Positions 22,641 to 33,250 of a stretch of DNA of 64,000 bases are shown in pieces. Origin of the DNA: Dipteris shenzhenensis (Eukaryota > Polypodiophyta > Polypodiopsida > Gleicheniales); the NCBI GenBank assembly GCA_047967505.1, contig CM106538.1. One strand, given 5' to 3'. The stretch's first letter is position 1; each line of letters begins with the position of its first letter. A program made the position numbers and the translations under genes. The notes under the pieces are model-generated. The model was given only the letters and a program-made list of their open reading frames with translations. It was not told where the DNA came from and did no database searches.

Positions 22641-23762
22641 CTAAATCCAAAAGGATTCCCGTGCATGAAAGGCATACTCTGCTCTATGGTCCAACAATGT
22701 TTGTATATGAGCCCTTGCTGCAGCAAGGCGCTCCTGAATCCAAGCATCTGTGGGTCTCTTCTGCTCTTCCCTCTGAAGGGACGCTAATTGCTGGCATATA
22801 CCAATCTCACGTCTGAGAATCTCACGTCTCCTGGAATCAACGATTGTATGATAATAGTCACTAATTCCGGATAAGGCTGCAGCTACCTGAGATGGGCGGG
22901 CAACTCCACCCTGTATGTGAGAAACCCAAATCTGTAAAATATCCTCCGTGAGGCTCTCCTCTGCATAAAAAGCATCTGGAATCCTGACACTCGTAGAACA
23001 TCCTCTCCAATGAGGCTCAAGAACCTGCAACACCACTGGAAAATGATCTGAAGTGGAAACCCCAGTAGAAATGCATACAGATCTGCCTCTGTCAAGTGCC
23101 CAATCGTCTACATAAAATCTGTCAATACGTGCATGGATGGGCATGTGAACTCTCCTGTTCGACCAAGAGTACAGGAGTGACTGTGGCATAACAAGAAAGG
23201 CATCATCAAACCAAGTGTCCCTGCCACTGTACTGAAAGAGAAAGGCATCCCAGGCTGCCCTCTCCAAAGAATGAATTCCACCTTGTATGCCTCCCTTTTT
23301 GTCTAATGGCAACTCAACCATGTTGAAATCGCCACCAATGATCCAAGAATCTGCAATGGGGGCCCAAGAGAGTAGCTCCTTCCAAAAGGAGACCCACTCC
23401 CCTCTGTTGTTAGGGGCATAAAGATTGAGAAGACCAATCTTACGCCCTCCAATCAAAATAATGATCCATTGAGCTCTAGCGGGGGAGATAATACCATGAC
23501 CAGCAACCAAGGGGAGAATAGGAGGAGAGACCGAAATGCAAGTACCTCGCCTTGTGCCCATAGTAGGCGACCAGAAGGTATGTCCTGAAAGCAGTTTGCC
23601 AGACTTAGAGCAATCACTGGCATCCAACTTGTGTTCCTGGATAAAAAGGATATCAATAGCACCTCCGGTGACACCTGGATGAAGTTGATTCCGGATCAGC
23701 TACCTACGGCGACGGTGTGGAGCTCCGCCGAGGCCCTGTATGTTCCAGCTGACTATCCTCAT
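22641..23762 (-). pseudogene. LINE A1 ORF2 endonuclease domain
   Basis: ORF2 begins at ATG 23762-23760 with MRIVSWNIQGLGG, an in-frame stop shortly after, then IDILFIQEHKLD. Further APE-type endonuclease motifs follow: LNLYAPNN, IIGGDFNMVE, ARIDRFYVDD and STSDHFPV. All expected catalytic residues (N, E, D, N, D, H) are visible. After FHARESFWI there is a stop and a frame loss before the RT. Confidence 0.85.
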
Positions 23763-24372
23763 CGACAGGAGGATGCTAGATGGAAAGGCTTACCCGACCT
23801 AGTAGAGGAGACTAGCTTCCCTTAGGCCGAAACACTCCTGCTGAGGGCAGGAAACTCAACAGGTGAAAGGATCCTTACTTATCAAAAGGAATCCCAATGA
23901 CCGGGACCCCTAAGGTGGAGGGCACAAACTCCTCATCATCCATGAAAGTCGCCAAATCTACTAGTACCGAAAAAGAGTTCCTAAGAAGCAAGTCTGGCCG
24001 AGGAGTGCGAAGAAGACCTCCACTCGTGGAAGATGGAGGAGAAGGACCTGCCAGGCCTCTATCAGCAGAACTGGAGCTGGGGGCTGAGGAGGCCTATGGC
24101 TGGGCTGAAGAGGAACCTGGAGTCCTCATCTGTGCATACACTCTCTCGGTCGTCCTGACTATGGTGGGAACAGTCTGTGGGGAAGAAGTATCGGTCGCCC
24201 CCTCCTGATCAGAAACCAAAGTGACAAGGACTAGTACATCTAAAGGCCCCTCTTGATGTGGAACTGTAGTATCTGGGGCTGCAGCAACATCCACCTCTGG
24301 AGTCTGGATGGTGTCTGTCTGAACCGGATCAAAAGTCTCCTCCTAAGGTAAGGGAGCCACTTTGATCGCTCT

Positions 24373-24660
24373 TCATGGTGGTACTGGGTGTGCTGTAGGC
24401 TTTGGGCACCCTGGTGCCCCTGGTGGTCCTGGGGTGCGCGGAGCAAAGCGCCCTACTGCTCCTAGTGGTCCTAGAGTGCGTGATACAGGACGCTGGGGAG
24501 GTGCAGTCGGGGTAGTATGTGAAGGAGCCGCACCGGGTCTTTTTCTCTTCCTTGGGCAGTCTCTAGCAAAGTGCCCAAGGGTCCTGCAAATCCTGCACTG
24601 GTCCTGTCTACCTGCAATCTCGACTCTCTGTCGAAAGAGAGAGCCATTTGGACGTTCGAC
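24373..24660 (-). pseudogene. LINE A1 ORF1 C-terminal zinc knuckle
   Basis: The minus-strand frame contains GSLFRQRVEIAGRQDQCRIC followed by RTLGHFARDCPRKRKRPG, a CX2CX4HX4C zinc knuckle, then a Pro-rich tail. It binds the element RNA in related LINEs. Its N-terminal neighbour domain lies inverted next to it. The reading frame shown by codons above ~24660 is not homologous, marking the inversion junction. Confidence 0.8.
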
Positions 24661-25035
24661 TTTTGGGACGTGGATTCTTCCAAGTGGTTTTCGACTCCCA
24701 CGAGTCCACAACCCTTGTTCTCAAAGCTAATCCTCTGGCTTTGGGTCCGAGGAGGATCTTTCTTTTACCATGCACCTTGGGCTTTGATCCGGTCGAGGAG
24801 GGCAGTCAGGTCACATCATTGTTCATTAGATTTCCTGGTCTTCCTTCTCAGGTCTACCATCGACTTCTTGCCACTATTGGAGCCACATTCGGAGTGGTCA
24901 CTGAGATCCCTTCCCCTCCTGACATGCCTTCTTTCTCAGCAGAGGCAGTCAGAGCGGATGGGGTGCCTCGAGTTAGGGTCATTGTCTCTGACCCTAACAT
25001 CTCAGATGACCACATCATGCTTCTTCCCCTGAGGT
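24648..25035 (+). pseudogene. LINE A1 ORF1 DUF4283-like segment, inverted
   Basis: On the plus strand the frame reads DVRLLGRGFFQVVFDSHES, then LALGPRRIFLLP, FIRFPGLPSQVYH and RVRVIVSDPNISDDHIM. This is the nucleic-acid-binding DUF4283-type gag domain of plant LINE ORF1. It should precede the zinc knuckle on the same strand, yet the knuckle is on the minus strand, so this ~390-bp block is inverted relative to the rest of the element. Confidence 0.75.
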
Positions 25036-25039
25036 GTGG

Positions 25040-25420
25040 GGCGAGATCTCCTGGTAATGCCGCCATGCTGCCCACAAAACTGCCTGGCATTACAGGTCCT
25101 TCCGTGGTCTGTCCCACCATTGCTTGGAACATTGAACCCCCTCCGAAATCCCCTTGATGCATCATAGTATGCAGAAAAACTTGCTGTTGCTGATTCACTG
25201 AGTGAAAGTTATTGTCATTACCCATTCCAGGGGCAACTGAGGGCATCATTGGTGGTTGTTCACCTGAGGGAGCGTGCCTATGAGTCTTCTTATGCTTCTT
25301 CTTAGATGTCGTTTTGCTTCCAGGAGGAGCAATACTGCCAGGAGGAGCTTGCATGATCTCCACGAGTTCTGTTGCAACTGTGACAAGGCTCCCACTGCAC
25401 TTTGCATTTGCAACTGAAAA
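25040..25420 (-). other. Open frame flanking LINE A1, origin uncertain
   Basis: A minus-strand frame reads TVATELVEIMQAPPGSIAPP, then SKKKHKKTHRHAPSG, NQQQQVF and PGSFVGSMAALPGDLAPHL. It is hydrophilic, Gln/Pro/Met-rich and lacks a recognised domain. It lies directly against the inverted LINE ORF1 block. It may be the N-terminal part of the same LINE ORF1 (making the inversion internal) or unrelated intron sequence. Confidence 0.3.
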
Positions 25421-25603
25421 TATATCTTTTTCGCATATACCTATTTTTCCACCTGATGTGCTTCTTGCATGGTGGTTTTCATTGACGATCCAGAAGTTGC
25501 GTTCCAGGTTTCCATCAAAGAAAAGAGAGCTTTCCAGCTAGATGCACACAGATTTGACAGTTTTTTTGCAAATAAAACTGAAAATGGCATGCATACAACT
25601 CAC

Positions 25604-25693
25604 CGTAAGAACTGGACCGACTGTAAGATCTTCAAGCTTCCTGCGCTTTGCAAGGCTCCTCAACTTGTCCACAAAGTTGTTCAAATTCCAATT
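25604..25693 (-). CDS. ALDH12A1: ALDH12A1 exon i
   Basis: This 90-nt, 30-codon exon begins NWNLNNFVDKLRSLAKRRK and ends LEDLTVGPVLT. The RRKLEDLT(I/V)GPVLT stretch is typical of plant P5CDH. The acceptor is ATGCAG|AAT and the donor ACG|GTGAGT. The following intron (6.75 kb) contains LINE A1. Confidence 0.94.
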
Positions 25694-26049
25694 CTGCATA
25701 GAGTTATTTCGTTAAGACATTTGTATACATTACAGTGGTAGAACTATATGGTACAATAGTGGCACTTTACATCTTTAAAACGTGCTCCTAAACTTTGAGA
25801 TGTGGTCTGAAAATATTACGAAAAGTCCCATAGGTATAAGCTTGCTATTCTGTTGATATTCAGCTACTGTGTGATGCAACATGGCTTTAGGTAAGCATAA
25901 CCACAAACATTGGCACAAGAAAAGGACAGTTTGTGTCATGGAGCCTAGTGCACCTGCAATAATGAATTTTGTAGTATATGATCCTGCTGCTATGATTTCA
26001 ATTAGTGGAAAACAGCTAGCTTGGTTGACAGAGGGAAGACTAACAGTAC

Positions 26050-26139
26050 CTCGTGCATGAATAGTATAGACTGTGCAGAACACTTCTGGCCACTACAGGC
26101 ATATGCATCCTGATCACATACCCAAGCAACATAGTCTTC
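26050..26139 (-). CDS. ALDH12A1: ALDH12A1 exon h (catalytic cysteine)
   Basis: This 90-nt, 30-codon exon begins EDYVAWVCDQDAYACSGQKC and ends SAQSILFMHE. The cysteine in GQKCSAQS is the expected catalytic nucleophile of the aldehyde dehydrogenase family. The acceptor is TTGCAG|GAA and the donor GAG|GTACTG. Confidence 0.95.
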
Positions 26140-27341
26140 CTGCAACCGAGCTTTATTGATAAGAAATCCCAGTTCAAGTTTCAAAAACATGCAAATATAC
26201 AGCTCAAAACAACCCAATAGTGATTGGTACAAGAGAAATTTCAATGATCATTCAAAACTTTGGGAAAAGAGACAATGCAGCTATAAAATGCATCCAAGAG
26301 CAGGATTATACATTTGGACCTAAAAATATTTCATAATGTCAAAAAAATTTACCACAGAAAGAAATAAAAATGTGTTTTCAAATGATAACTACTAAACTAG
26401 CATGTTTTCAAGGTAAACAGAGTTCAATTAAGGTGACATACTGGAGTGAATCGCATGGCTTCCCGAAGTTGCAATTCACAAAATAAATTATCAATTAGCA
26501 CCACACAAGAAGACCAAAACAATGCAACAAGCCTCTCCTCCACAAGCCTGGTATAAGATTGTTGGTCATGCAGTTTCTGGTAGTGCAATAACCTCCACTT
26601 GTTTTGTTGCATCATGTCTTTCACGTTCCTCATGAATCATTAAGTTTATTTTCTCTCATATGAAAATTATGAGATGACCCTTAAGTGATCAAGCTTCCAA
26701 AAAGCTACCACTGATCAGCGAAGGCATAATCATATTAAGATGAACCCTCCTAACAATTACCTCCGAGGCCAAACAGGAAGCATGTGCCATTTGATACTGC
26801 TGTAGCTAATTATGCAAGAATAGCATCCTTCTGACTTAAAATAGTTGAAGACAGCATTGCCACAAAACCTCAGAACTCGAAAGTTCTGAGATCTGTGAAG
26901 ATGTTATGAATGTACATGAGACATAATAGTGAAGGGATAAGTAATTTCCAACCAACTTGTCTCAAAACCTCAGTCATGCATGTTGACATGACTGCTGCTG
27001 TGCTGCCCATGCAGGCTGTCACACAGGCTTGGAACCATAGTCAGCCTTGGGTATTGTCTAAACCTCTTACTGCCAATAGGCATTATGCCATGGGCTTCAA
27101 GGTGCCTCCACCAAAATCCATGCCGTCACCCTTTTCATCCCGAGGCTCTTCATGTGGAGGCATGCTGGATGTAGCTGCTGCTGCAACTTCTTCGCCATGC
27201 ATGTGACTCCCTTCAGCCATTGGGTAGGAGAACATGAAGAGGAGTCTTGAGGTAAGAAGAAAGGAAAGAAGAAGAGCTGCGAGTAGGTGACTAGAGAGGA
27301 AAGTTTAGAGGCTGGATTTGTGTAGAAATAGGACGCTTAAT
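26140..27341 (-). other. P5CDH intron segment, no gene
   Basis: This is the sense-downstream end of the 8-kb intron between exons g and h, before LINE B1. No coding exon or recognisable element was seen. Confidence 0.5.
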
Positions 27342-27866
27342 GAGAGAAAGAAAGAAAGAAAGTTTATTGAAGTCTTCGGGAGACCGTGAAGGTCTATGAG
27401 ACTAAAGATAACTGATACAATGAGCATAACGGTGGTGGTCTCAAAACGGGCCAACCAACCGTTTCTACAAAAAAAGAGGTTATGAAGGACTATGTGTCTA
27501 GTCCTGATACAAAAAATATATGTGTCTACCTCTAGATGATACAAAGAAGAAGAAGGGGGGGGCACAAAAAAGTGGGGCAGAGGAGGGAGATACAGTATAC
27601 ATGTGCAGGTGGTGATCGTCAGAGACCAATCATAGAGGGGCCATCAAATGGGAAGTCAGAAAAAACCCTGCGATAGATGATTGGCCTCTGACGTCACGCG
27701 GCCTAGTCGAGCTCGGTCGTCGGGGGCGGCGGGTGGCCCTGTGGATGAGGGCAACGGTAACCCCAGTGGGGCGGGCCGAGAGCAGAGACGAGATGTCATG
27801 GACCTGGATGTGTGAATCTGTCCGCTGACGCAGTTGTCGTGACTCTGGTTCTCGCTCACGTCCGCG

Positions 27867-29032
27867 TCATCGGCTAGACTGAGAAGAAGTATCCTGTGGC
27901 TGAAAGAAGTCAGTGATAGGCCGCTGGATATCCTCACGCTGTGTGTGCTGCTCGTGTCGCCGTGCTCGGAGAGAAGTATCTCGGTGGTGGGTCATCTCAT
28001 GTAAGAAAGCGGCAAGGCACCGCTGATCCGGGAATTGTAGCATGTGTGAGAGGGAGCCGAATCCGTTGCGGAAGAGGCAGTGGTATCGGCCTCGAATGGC
28101 ATAATAGATAGGACATCTGCAAGCAAAATGCTCCTCCGACTCGATCTCCTGTAAGTCGCAAAGTGGGCAAAGGCGGTCCTCTCGTGGGATACCCTCTGCG
28201 CGTCCACTCTCGATCCGTAATCGGTGTGACGAGACCCTAAACTGACCGAGGGAGATCCGGAGCGCATGTGGTAGATGAAGTTGTGTGTAACCCGGAGGTG
28301 TGATGAAGCCCTCCTGTGAGATCTGGAGGCAGTGTCGGCGGTAGAAGTCGAGCTTCACAGGAAGCTCGGAGTGAAGGAACCATGTCCGCCAGGTGTGGAG
28401 CTAGAGCAGATCCGCCTGAATGAGCCGGTTGACCTCCTGGTCAGTGGGGGAGAGGGGAGATGGTGGAGCGTCGAGGCTGTACTGAAAAGGAGGCAACCGG
28501 TCTAAGTCGAGGCCCAATCGGGTGAACCAACTGGAAAGACGACTGTACCAGCATCGCTGGTCCCCATCAACGGATAAGGCCATAGAGGAGGATAGGGCTA
28601 ACTAAGGTAGGCGGAGGCGACCGTCAGCGGAGGAGCCAAAATCCCTGACTCTGTGGAGGTAGGTGATAGCCTGAAAAGCCGCATCAAGCTGTAGGGGTGA
28701 GGCGCCGAACTCTGCTAGAATGATTTGGTGTGGTACCGATGGTTTGCTACGGATCATCCGAGCAAACATCAGTATCTGCAGGCGCTCAACTCGAGCCCAC
28801 TCTGTGTCTAAAAGGTCGACTCCCCACCAAGGGCTACCATACATGCCTGCTGGGCGGACCAAAGAATAAAAAAGGAGAGACTTGGTCCGCGGGTCCTGGA
28901 AGTGGGAGTGGTAGCACTGTCGCTCCAGCCTGGCAAGAGCGGTGTATCCCCGGCTGATCTTGGCCTGCATAGTCGGGCGCATCGTGAAGATCGGGCCTGA
29001 GAAGACAACGCCCAAGTATGTGTAGGAGTCAA
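27867..29032 (-). pseudogene. LINE B1 ORF2 C-terminal region
   Basis: After frameshifts the coding similarity continues: YTYLGVVFSGPIFTMRPTMQ, LLFYSLVRPAGMYGSPWWGV, ILAEFGASPLQLDAAFQA, then 28583-28401, and 28358-27867 with CPLCDLQEIESEEHFACRCP, a putative C-C-H-C zinc site, and a terminal RPITDFFQPQ motif that recurs in the relatives at 53.1-53.8 kb. Confidence 0.75.
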
Positions 29033-29154
29033 CTATCTCAACAGGGTCGCCGGCGAAGAGGAACTGCTCTAGTGTTGAAGATCATCACCTTGGTTTTCCC
29101 AAGGTTGACCTTCAAGTCATGTGTATCACAGAAGGCCTGAAGTCCATCCAAGTG

Positions 29155-31359
29155 TCACTGAAGACCAGTAGCAGAAGAGGATAGTAGTAGTACATCGTCT
29201 GCGTATAGGAGAATCTGGATGGCAGTCCCCGCAAGAGAGCAGCCTGCACCTCCGAGTGTCCTGATGGTGGTCTCGAGCTCGTCGATGTAGAGGCCAAATA
29301 GAGTCGGTGACAAGGGACATCCTTGTTTGACTCCGATAGTGCTCGTGATCTCTGGGGTCCAGCTGGTGCCAATCCTGACCTGCCCCGTCACCCGCTCATA
29401 GAGAGCTACTACTACCCAGATAATCGCCGAGTCGTAGCCTAACTCCTGCAGACGTCTGATGAGTCGGGCGCGGGGAACGGTGTCAAATGCCTTGCGGAAA
29501 TCCACAAAGCAACAATATACTCTCTGTCTCCTGTGTCTAGCCTCCTCAATAATCCCTCTAAGTGTAAAAATGTGATCGTAAGTCGAGTGATCCATCCTGA
29601 AGCCGGCCTGTCCGGATGCCCTGAGCCCCTGGATCTCTGCGCGAGCACTGACCTCGCCATCTAACACTGATGCATAGATCTTGGACATAACATGTCCAAC
29701 CATGATGGTCCTGTAATTCCCTGGATCCATGGGATCTCCTGCTTTGTGGATGGGTGTGATAGTGTTCAGGATCCAGGCTCTGGGGAACCCGTGACAGACA
29801 GCTTCATTGAACAGCGTTGCCAGGATGGGGGCTAGAGTTTTGATGCCGTAGGCAACAAACTCTGTGCATAGGCCCTCATGATCCTTAGCTCGACCGTTAT
29901 GAAGCTTATGTGCTGCGTGGGTGACTCCCTCGGTTGTGAAGGGCTGAGAGGTCGGGGGGGGGCTGATCAGGGATATCATAGAGTGTGCGTGCGTAGGTGT
30001 GCCAAAGGGAAGTGTCCGTGAGGGGGGAGGGGAGGGGGATCGGCGTTCTAGGAATTTCCTCCAGAAATCCTTGGAGTTGCTACTAAACAGGATGTTCAAT
30101 AGCGTATCCTCATTCTGGCGCAGGAAGGCTAGCTTCTTGCGACGGACTAGTCGACGATAATCCCTGGTGAGATGTGGGTTGGCCCTAGCGTTTCGCTGGG
30201 TTGTGAGTCGGAGTGTGCGGTGTAATGCTTTGCACTCGTCATCATACCATCTGTTGCAAGGGGTAGAGCCAGCGGGTGGAGGGCGGGTGGACCAGGCAGT
30301 GGAAGGAAAGATGTGGCAGGCTGCATTGTGAAGGGAGTGGGTGATAAGGGTGGCTCGGTGATCTAGAGAGGGTGTGATGCCTATGTGTCTGAGGAGGGAG
30401 GCTAGGTGGGCTGAGTAATCAGGTGAGAGGTTATGATCAAAGTGTATATCATGATAGGTAGTATAGTGCGGGGTGTGGTTGGGGGGGGCTCGGGACGCAA
30501 GTATATGAAAGAAAAGGTAAGTGTGATCGGCTCCTGGGGGTAAGGGTGCAGTGCGGAAGTCAGTGATCTGTGAGGTTAAAGCAGGAGATCCCAGAATATA
30601 GTCGACGACACTGGCTCCTCCGCCATGTGGGAAACATGTGAAACCAGAGGAGGCAGGCCATCGATCTAGTCCATTGTAGATGACCAGATCATGTATACGT
30701 CCAAGGTCCAAAAGAGCCTGCCCATACCCAGTAACGGGAGCGCGACTGTCGGCCGAGGAGCGAGGGAAGCCCGAGTCCTCTGTGTCCATCTCAGGTAATA
30801 GGACCGGATCTGAGTGGAAATCCAGGAGTGATGTCTGACGTGCACCTGTCCTTGCGTTGAAATCCCCAACTAGGAGGACCTCTCCGCGTCTGGAGAACTC
30901 CACAATGTCTGAGTAGAGATCTAGATAGGGGGATACCCCCGTGTCCTCGCGAAGCATCCGTGCAAAATGTGACATCTCTGGAGGAAAATAGCAGACTGCA
31001 ATAAAGAGGTCGCGTGTGGAGGGGCGTCGGAATCGGAGCCATAGGTAACGGGCATGGGCATCCTGTCTAACCACGGATGTCAAGCTCGTGAGCGCTGAGC
31101 GAAGGAGTACTGCAACTCCGCCTGACCCTCGGACCCCCCCAGTATATCTGGTCTCCTCACGGAATACTGACTCCCAGGTATAGCCACTGACCAAGGGGAG
31201 AGGGCGCTCGGGGCTCTCATGTGTCTCTGTATAGAAAGCGATGTCGCGTCCAGTGTATGACTCTGAGAAGTTCCCAGGATCAGACCAAAGGGTACCATTA
31301 CAGTTCCATACGGTGCATGCCAAGGGTACTGTGTGCTGAGTCTGAGTCTCATAGACCAT
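29155..31359 (-). CDS. LINE B1 ORF2 endonuclease-reverse transcriptase (734 codons open)
   Basis: This is the longest open frame in the window. Residues ~1-240 form the APE-type endonuclease: VWNCNGTLWSDPGNFSES, YTETHESP, LLVGDFNARTGA, VVDYILGSPAL and GADHTYLF. Residues ~500-730 are the RT: LHNGRAKDHEGLCTEFVAY, ITPIHKAGDPMDPGNYRTI, GQAGFRMDHSTYDHIF, CFVDFRKAFDTVPR, TIGVKQGCPLSPTLFGLYID and ILLYADDVLLLSSS with intact YADD. The frame is lost shortly after YADD (stop near 29155), so the protein lacks thumb and C-terminal parts in this copy. Confidence 0.88.
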   Translation of the reverse strand: MVYETQTQHTVPLACTVWNCNGTLWSDPGNFSESYTGRDIAFYTETHESPERPLPLVSGYTWESVFREETRYTGGVRGSGGVAVLLRSALTSLTSVVRQDAHARYLWLRFRRPSTRDLFIAVCYFPPEMSHFARMLREDTGVSPYLDLYSDIVEFSRRGEVLLVGDFNARTGARQTSLLDFHSDPVLLPEMDTEDSGFPRSSADSRAPVTGYGQALLDLGRIHDLVIYNGLDRWPASSGFTCFPHGGGASVVDYILGSPALTSQITDFRTAPLPPGADHTYLFFHILASRAPPNHTPHYTTYHDIHFDHNLSPDYSAHLASLLRHIGITPSLDHRATLITHSLHNAACHIFPSTAWSTRPPPAGSTPCNRWYDDECKALHRTLRLTTQRNARANPHLTRDYRRLVRRKKLAFLRQNEDTLLNILFSSNSKDFWRKFLERRSPSPPPSRTLPFGTPTHAHSMISLISPPPTSQPFTTEGVTHAAHKLHNGRAKDHEGLCTEFVAYGIKTLAPILATLFNEAVCHGFPRAWILNTITPIHKAGDPMDPGNYRTIMVGHVMSKIYASVLDGEVSARAEIQGLRASGQAGFRMDHSTYDHIFTLRGIIEEARHRRQRVYCCFVDFRKAFDTVPRARLIRRLQELGYDSAIIWVVVALYERVTGQVRIGTSWTPEITSTIGVKQGCPLSPTLFGLYIDELETTIRTLGGAGCSLAGTAIQILLYADDVLLLSSSATGLQ

Positions 31360-31446
31360 GTCTCCCTATTTGGGGGGGGAGTCTGCTACCATGTCTGGAG
31401 TACCTGGTGGGGCTCGGCGACGGGGGCCAACTAACAGGCGGCCATC

Positions 31447-32447
31447 TCAGACGACAGCCCACTTCCCCTCCTGACGGGCTACATCTCGCTGCTGAAGCAG
31501 GGTGCGCCGCTCTTCCACCTGCATAGGTGTGAGATCCTCATCCATGAAGATAGTAGGGTGATCCCGTAGTGTAGCACGCTGCCTGAGTGCTGCAAGTCGA
31601 GCCTGAGTATCCTTGAATCGGATGATGAGTGGCTGTGGGCGCGTGGGATCCCGTCCTGTGCGCCATGCATGCTCGATGCTCGACGAGGCCGAGGGTAGAG
31701 GTCACAAAAGTAGTCGCGTCCGCTAAGGGGGTGAGTGAATCTGCGCGGGGGATACCTCGTACTCGGATGTTGAGAGCCTTACTGGCCCTCTGTTCCTGCT
31801 CGGCAATGGTGGCTGAAACTGCTGCTTTGGGTGCCCGTCTCGCAACGTCCACCCATCTGGTAGTCTCCGCAATAGCAGTCTGGATAGTAGCGATCCGCTC
31901 CTCTACCTCTGGTGCAGTGCGCGGAGCCGCTGTGATTGTAGCAGTGAGAGAGACAACCTCCTGACGGAGGTGAGTGATCTCCTGGCGCATGCTCTGAATA
32001 AGCTGGTCTTGTGCTACGGTGTGATCCCGTTGTCGATGTAGCTCCGCAAAGATGTAATCTATCGTCTCAGGTGGGACCCGGGGGGGGTGCAAACTGGGAC
32101 ATGGCGTATGGCTGTGGAGGCGTGGGCGATAGGCTAGCTGTATATGGCAAAGGAGTGGAGAAAGGCTGCTGGGTGAGGGGAAGGGGGGACATAAGAGTGG
32201 TGGAGACAGAAGGAAGCTGTGTGGGGGGTGAGGAACTGTGACCCTCTCCTGTGGGGGGCAGGCTGAGTGGTACAGTAGTGGGGGGGCAGTGATTGGAGTA
32301 GAGATGATGGCTACGGGAGAAAGAACTGCCCATTGCACCCGATGTTTTCAGGGCTGGTTGGCTGTCAATTGCTAATCCACTCCTGGAGATGCGCTTTGTG
32401 ATCTCTCCCACGATTGGCTTCGGAGACTGTTTGGGTTTGTGGGCCAT
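31447..32447 (-). pseudogene. LINE B1 ORF1 (coiled coil, L1 ORF1-like)
   Basis: It starts MAHKPKQSPKPIVGEITKRI and is followed by a Pro/Ser-rich region. After a frameshift in a G-run near 32085 come PPETIDYIFAELHRQRDH and a heptad-rich coiled coil (LIQSMRQEITHLRQEVVSL, EVEERIATIQTAI), then ALNIRVRGIPRAD. A second 1-nt shift near 31680 precedes PLIIRFKDTQARLAAL, FMDEDLTPMQVEERRTLLQQ and the stop at 31447. The order coiled coil, RRM-like and C-terminal DLTP..ER block follows L1 ORF1p. Confidence 0.75.
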
Positions 32448-32569
32448 TGTAGGACTTGTTCAAGTGCACGATTTCCAGGGGAGGCAGATCTTGTGCAGCA
32501 TTGCTGTAGGGGTGCGCAGGCCTGCACAAGGCCAGTGGCAAGCCAAGGCTTGCAGCAGACAATGACCCT

Positions 32570-33235
32570 CAGACCACGGGAAGGCTGCGGGAGGGTGTGG
32601 GGCAGAGGCTACGGGAGGGGGGGGGGCGAGAGGGGCAGCGGGGGGGGGGGGGGGGGGCGCCGAGGGCAGCGAGAGGGGCAGCGGGGGGGGCGTCGAGGGG
32701 CAGCGAGGGCGTGCGGGGAGGGCGTCGAGGGCAGCGGGGAGGGTGTCGAGGGCAGCGGGGGGGGCGTCGAGGGCAGCGGGAAGCGCGTCGAGGGCAGCGG
32801 GGGGGGCGTTGAGGGGCAGCGATAGGGGGCAGCGGGGGGGGGGGCGAGAGGGGCAGCGGCGGGGGGGCGTCGAGGGTAGTAGAGGGGCAGCGGGGGGGGC
32901 ATCGAGGGGCAGCGAGGGCGTGCGGGAGGGGTAGCGAGGGCGTGCGGGAGGGGCAGCGGGGGCAGCGAGTGCGTGCGGGAGGGGCAGCGAGGGCATCGTG
33001 AGGGCAGTGTCGTGAGCGTCAGGGGCGTCGTGAGGGCGTCGTGAGAGAGGGAGGGCGTCGCGAGGGCGTCGTGAGGGCAGGCAGGGAGGGCGCTGCGCAG
33101 GCGGGTAGGAGCTGCGCGGCTGGGAGCGGGAGCTGCCTGCGAGCAGGCTGGCAGCAGAGCGGGGAGCTGCAGGCGGAGCAGCAGCGAGCAGGAGCGGAGG
33201 GGCGCGCGGAGCAGCGAGTAGGAGCGGAGGGGGAG
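32570..33235. repeat. G-rich minisatellite upstream of LINE B1 ORF1
   Basis: The plus strand repeats variants of GGGCGTCGAGGGCAGCGG and GAGGGCGTGCGGGAGGGGCAGC many times, with runs of up to ~18 G. In element orientation it is a C-rich array directly upstream of ORF1. All open frames through it (Ala/Pro/Arg- or Gly/Arg-rich on either strand) are artefacts of composition. Confidence 0.85.
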
Positions 33236-33250
33236 AGAAATGCAGCAAAC

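Larger units (their letters stand above)
19567..25035 (-). mobile_element. LINE A1 (L1-like non-LTR retrotransposon)
   Basis: In minus-strand order: a piece of ORF1 lying in reverse (24650-25035), the ORF1 zinc knuckle (near 24600), ORF2 endonuclease (23762-22641), reverse transcriptase (22440-21364), the C-terminal zf-RVT-type region (20422-19838), and an A-run (T on plus, 19570-19582). ORF2 is broken by several stops and frameshifts, so the copy is dead. It lies in sense orientation in the 6.75-kb P5CDH intron between exons i and j. No clear target-site duplication was identified. Confidence 0.88.
27342..33250 (-). mobile_element. LINE B1 (non-LTR retrotransposon, CTTT-tailed)
   Basis: In sense order: a C-rich tandem-repeat leader (about 33235-32570), coiled-coil ORF1 (32447-31447, two frameshifts), ORF2 with endonuclease and RT (31359-29155), a decayed ORF2 C-terminus to 27867, a 3' region, and a (CTTT)n tail at 27342-27362 (GAAA on plus) preceded by TCAATAAACT. 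It sits sense-oriented in the exon g-h intron. The 5' boundary is uncertain and no target duplication was recognised. Shorter relatives with the same 3' end are at 39.6, 48.2, 53.1 and 55.5 kb. Confidence 0.88.

Noticed and set aside
24648-25157. A plus-strand host gene of 169 codons
   Set aside because: The first ~125 codons are the DUF4283-like LINE ORF1 domain; the remainder is the antisense of an adjacent frame, so this is an inverted LINE segment.
32460-33248. 262-codon Pro/Ala/Ser-rich frame and Gly/Arg-rich counterparts
   Set aside because: Pure products of the G-rich minisatellite; all six frames are open over long stretches and none has a domain.
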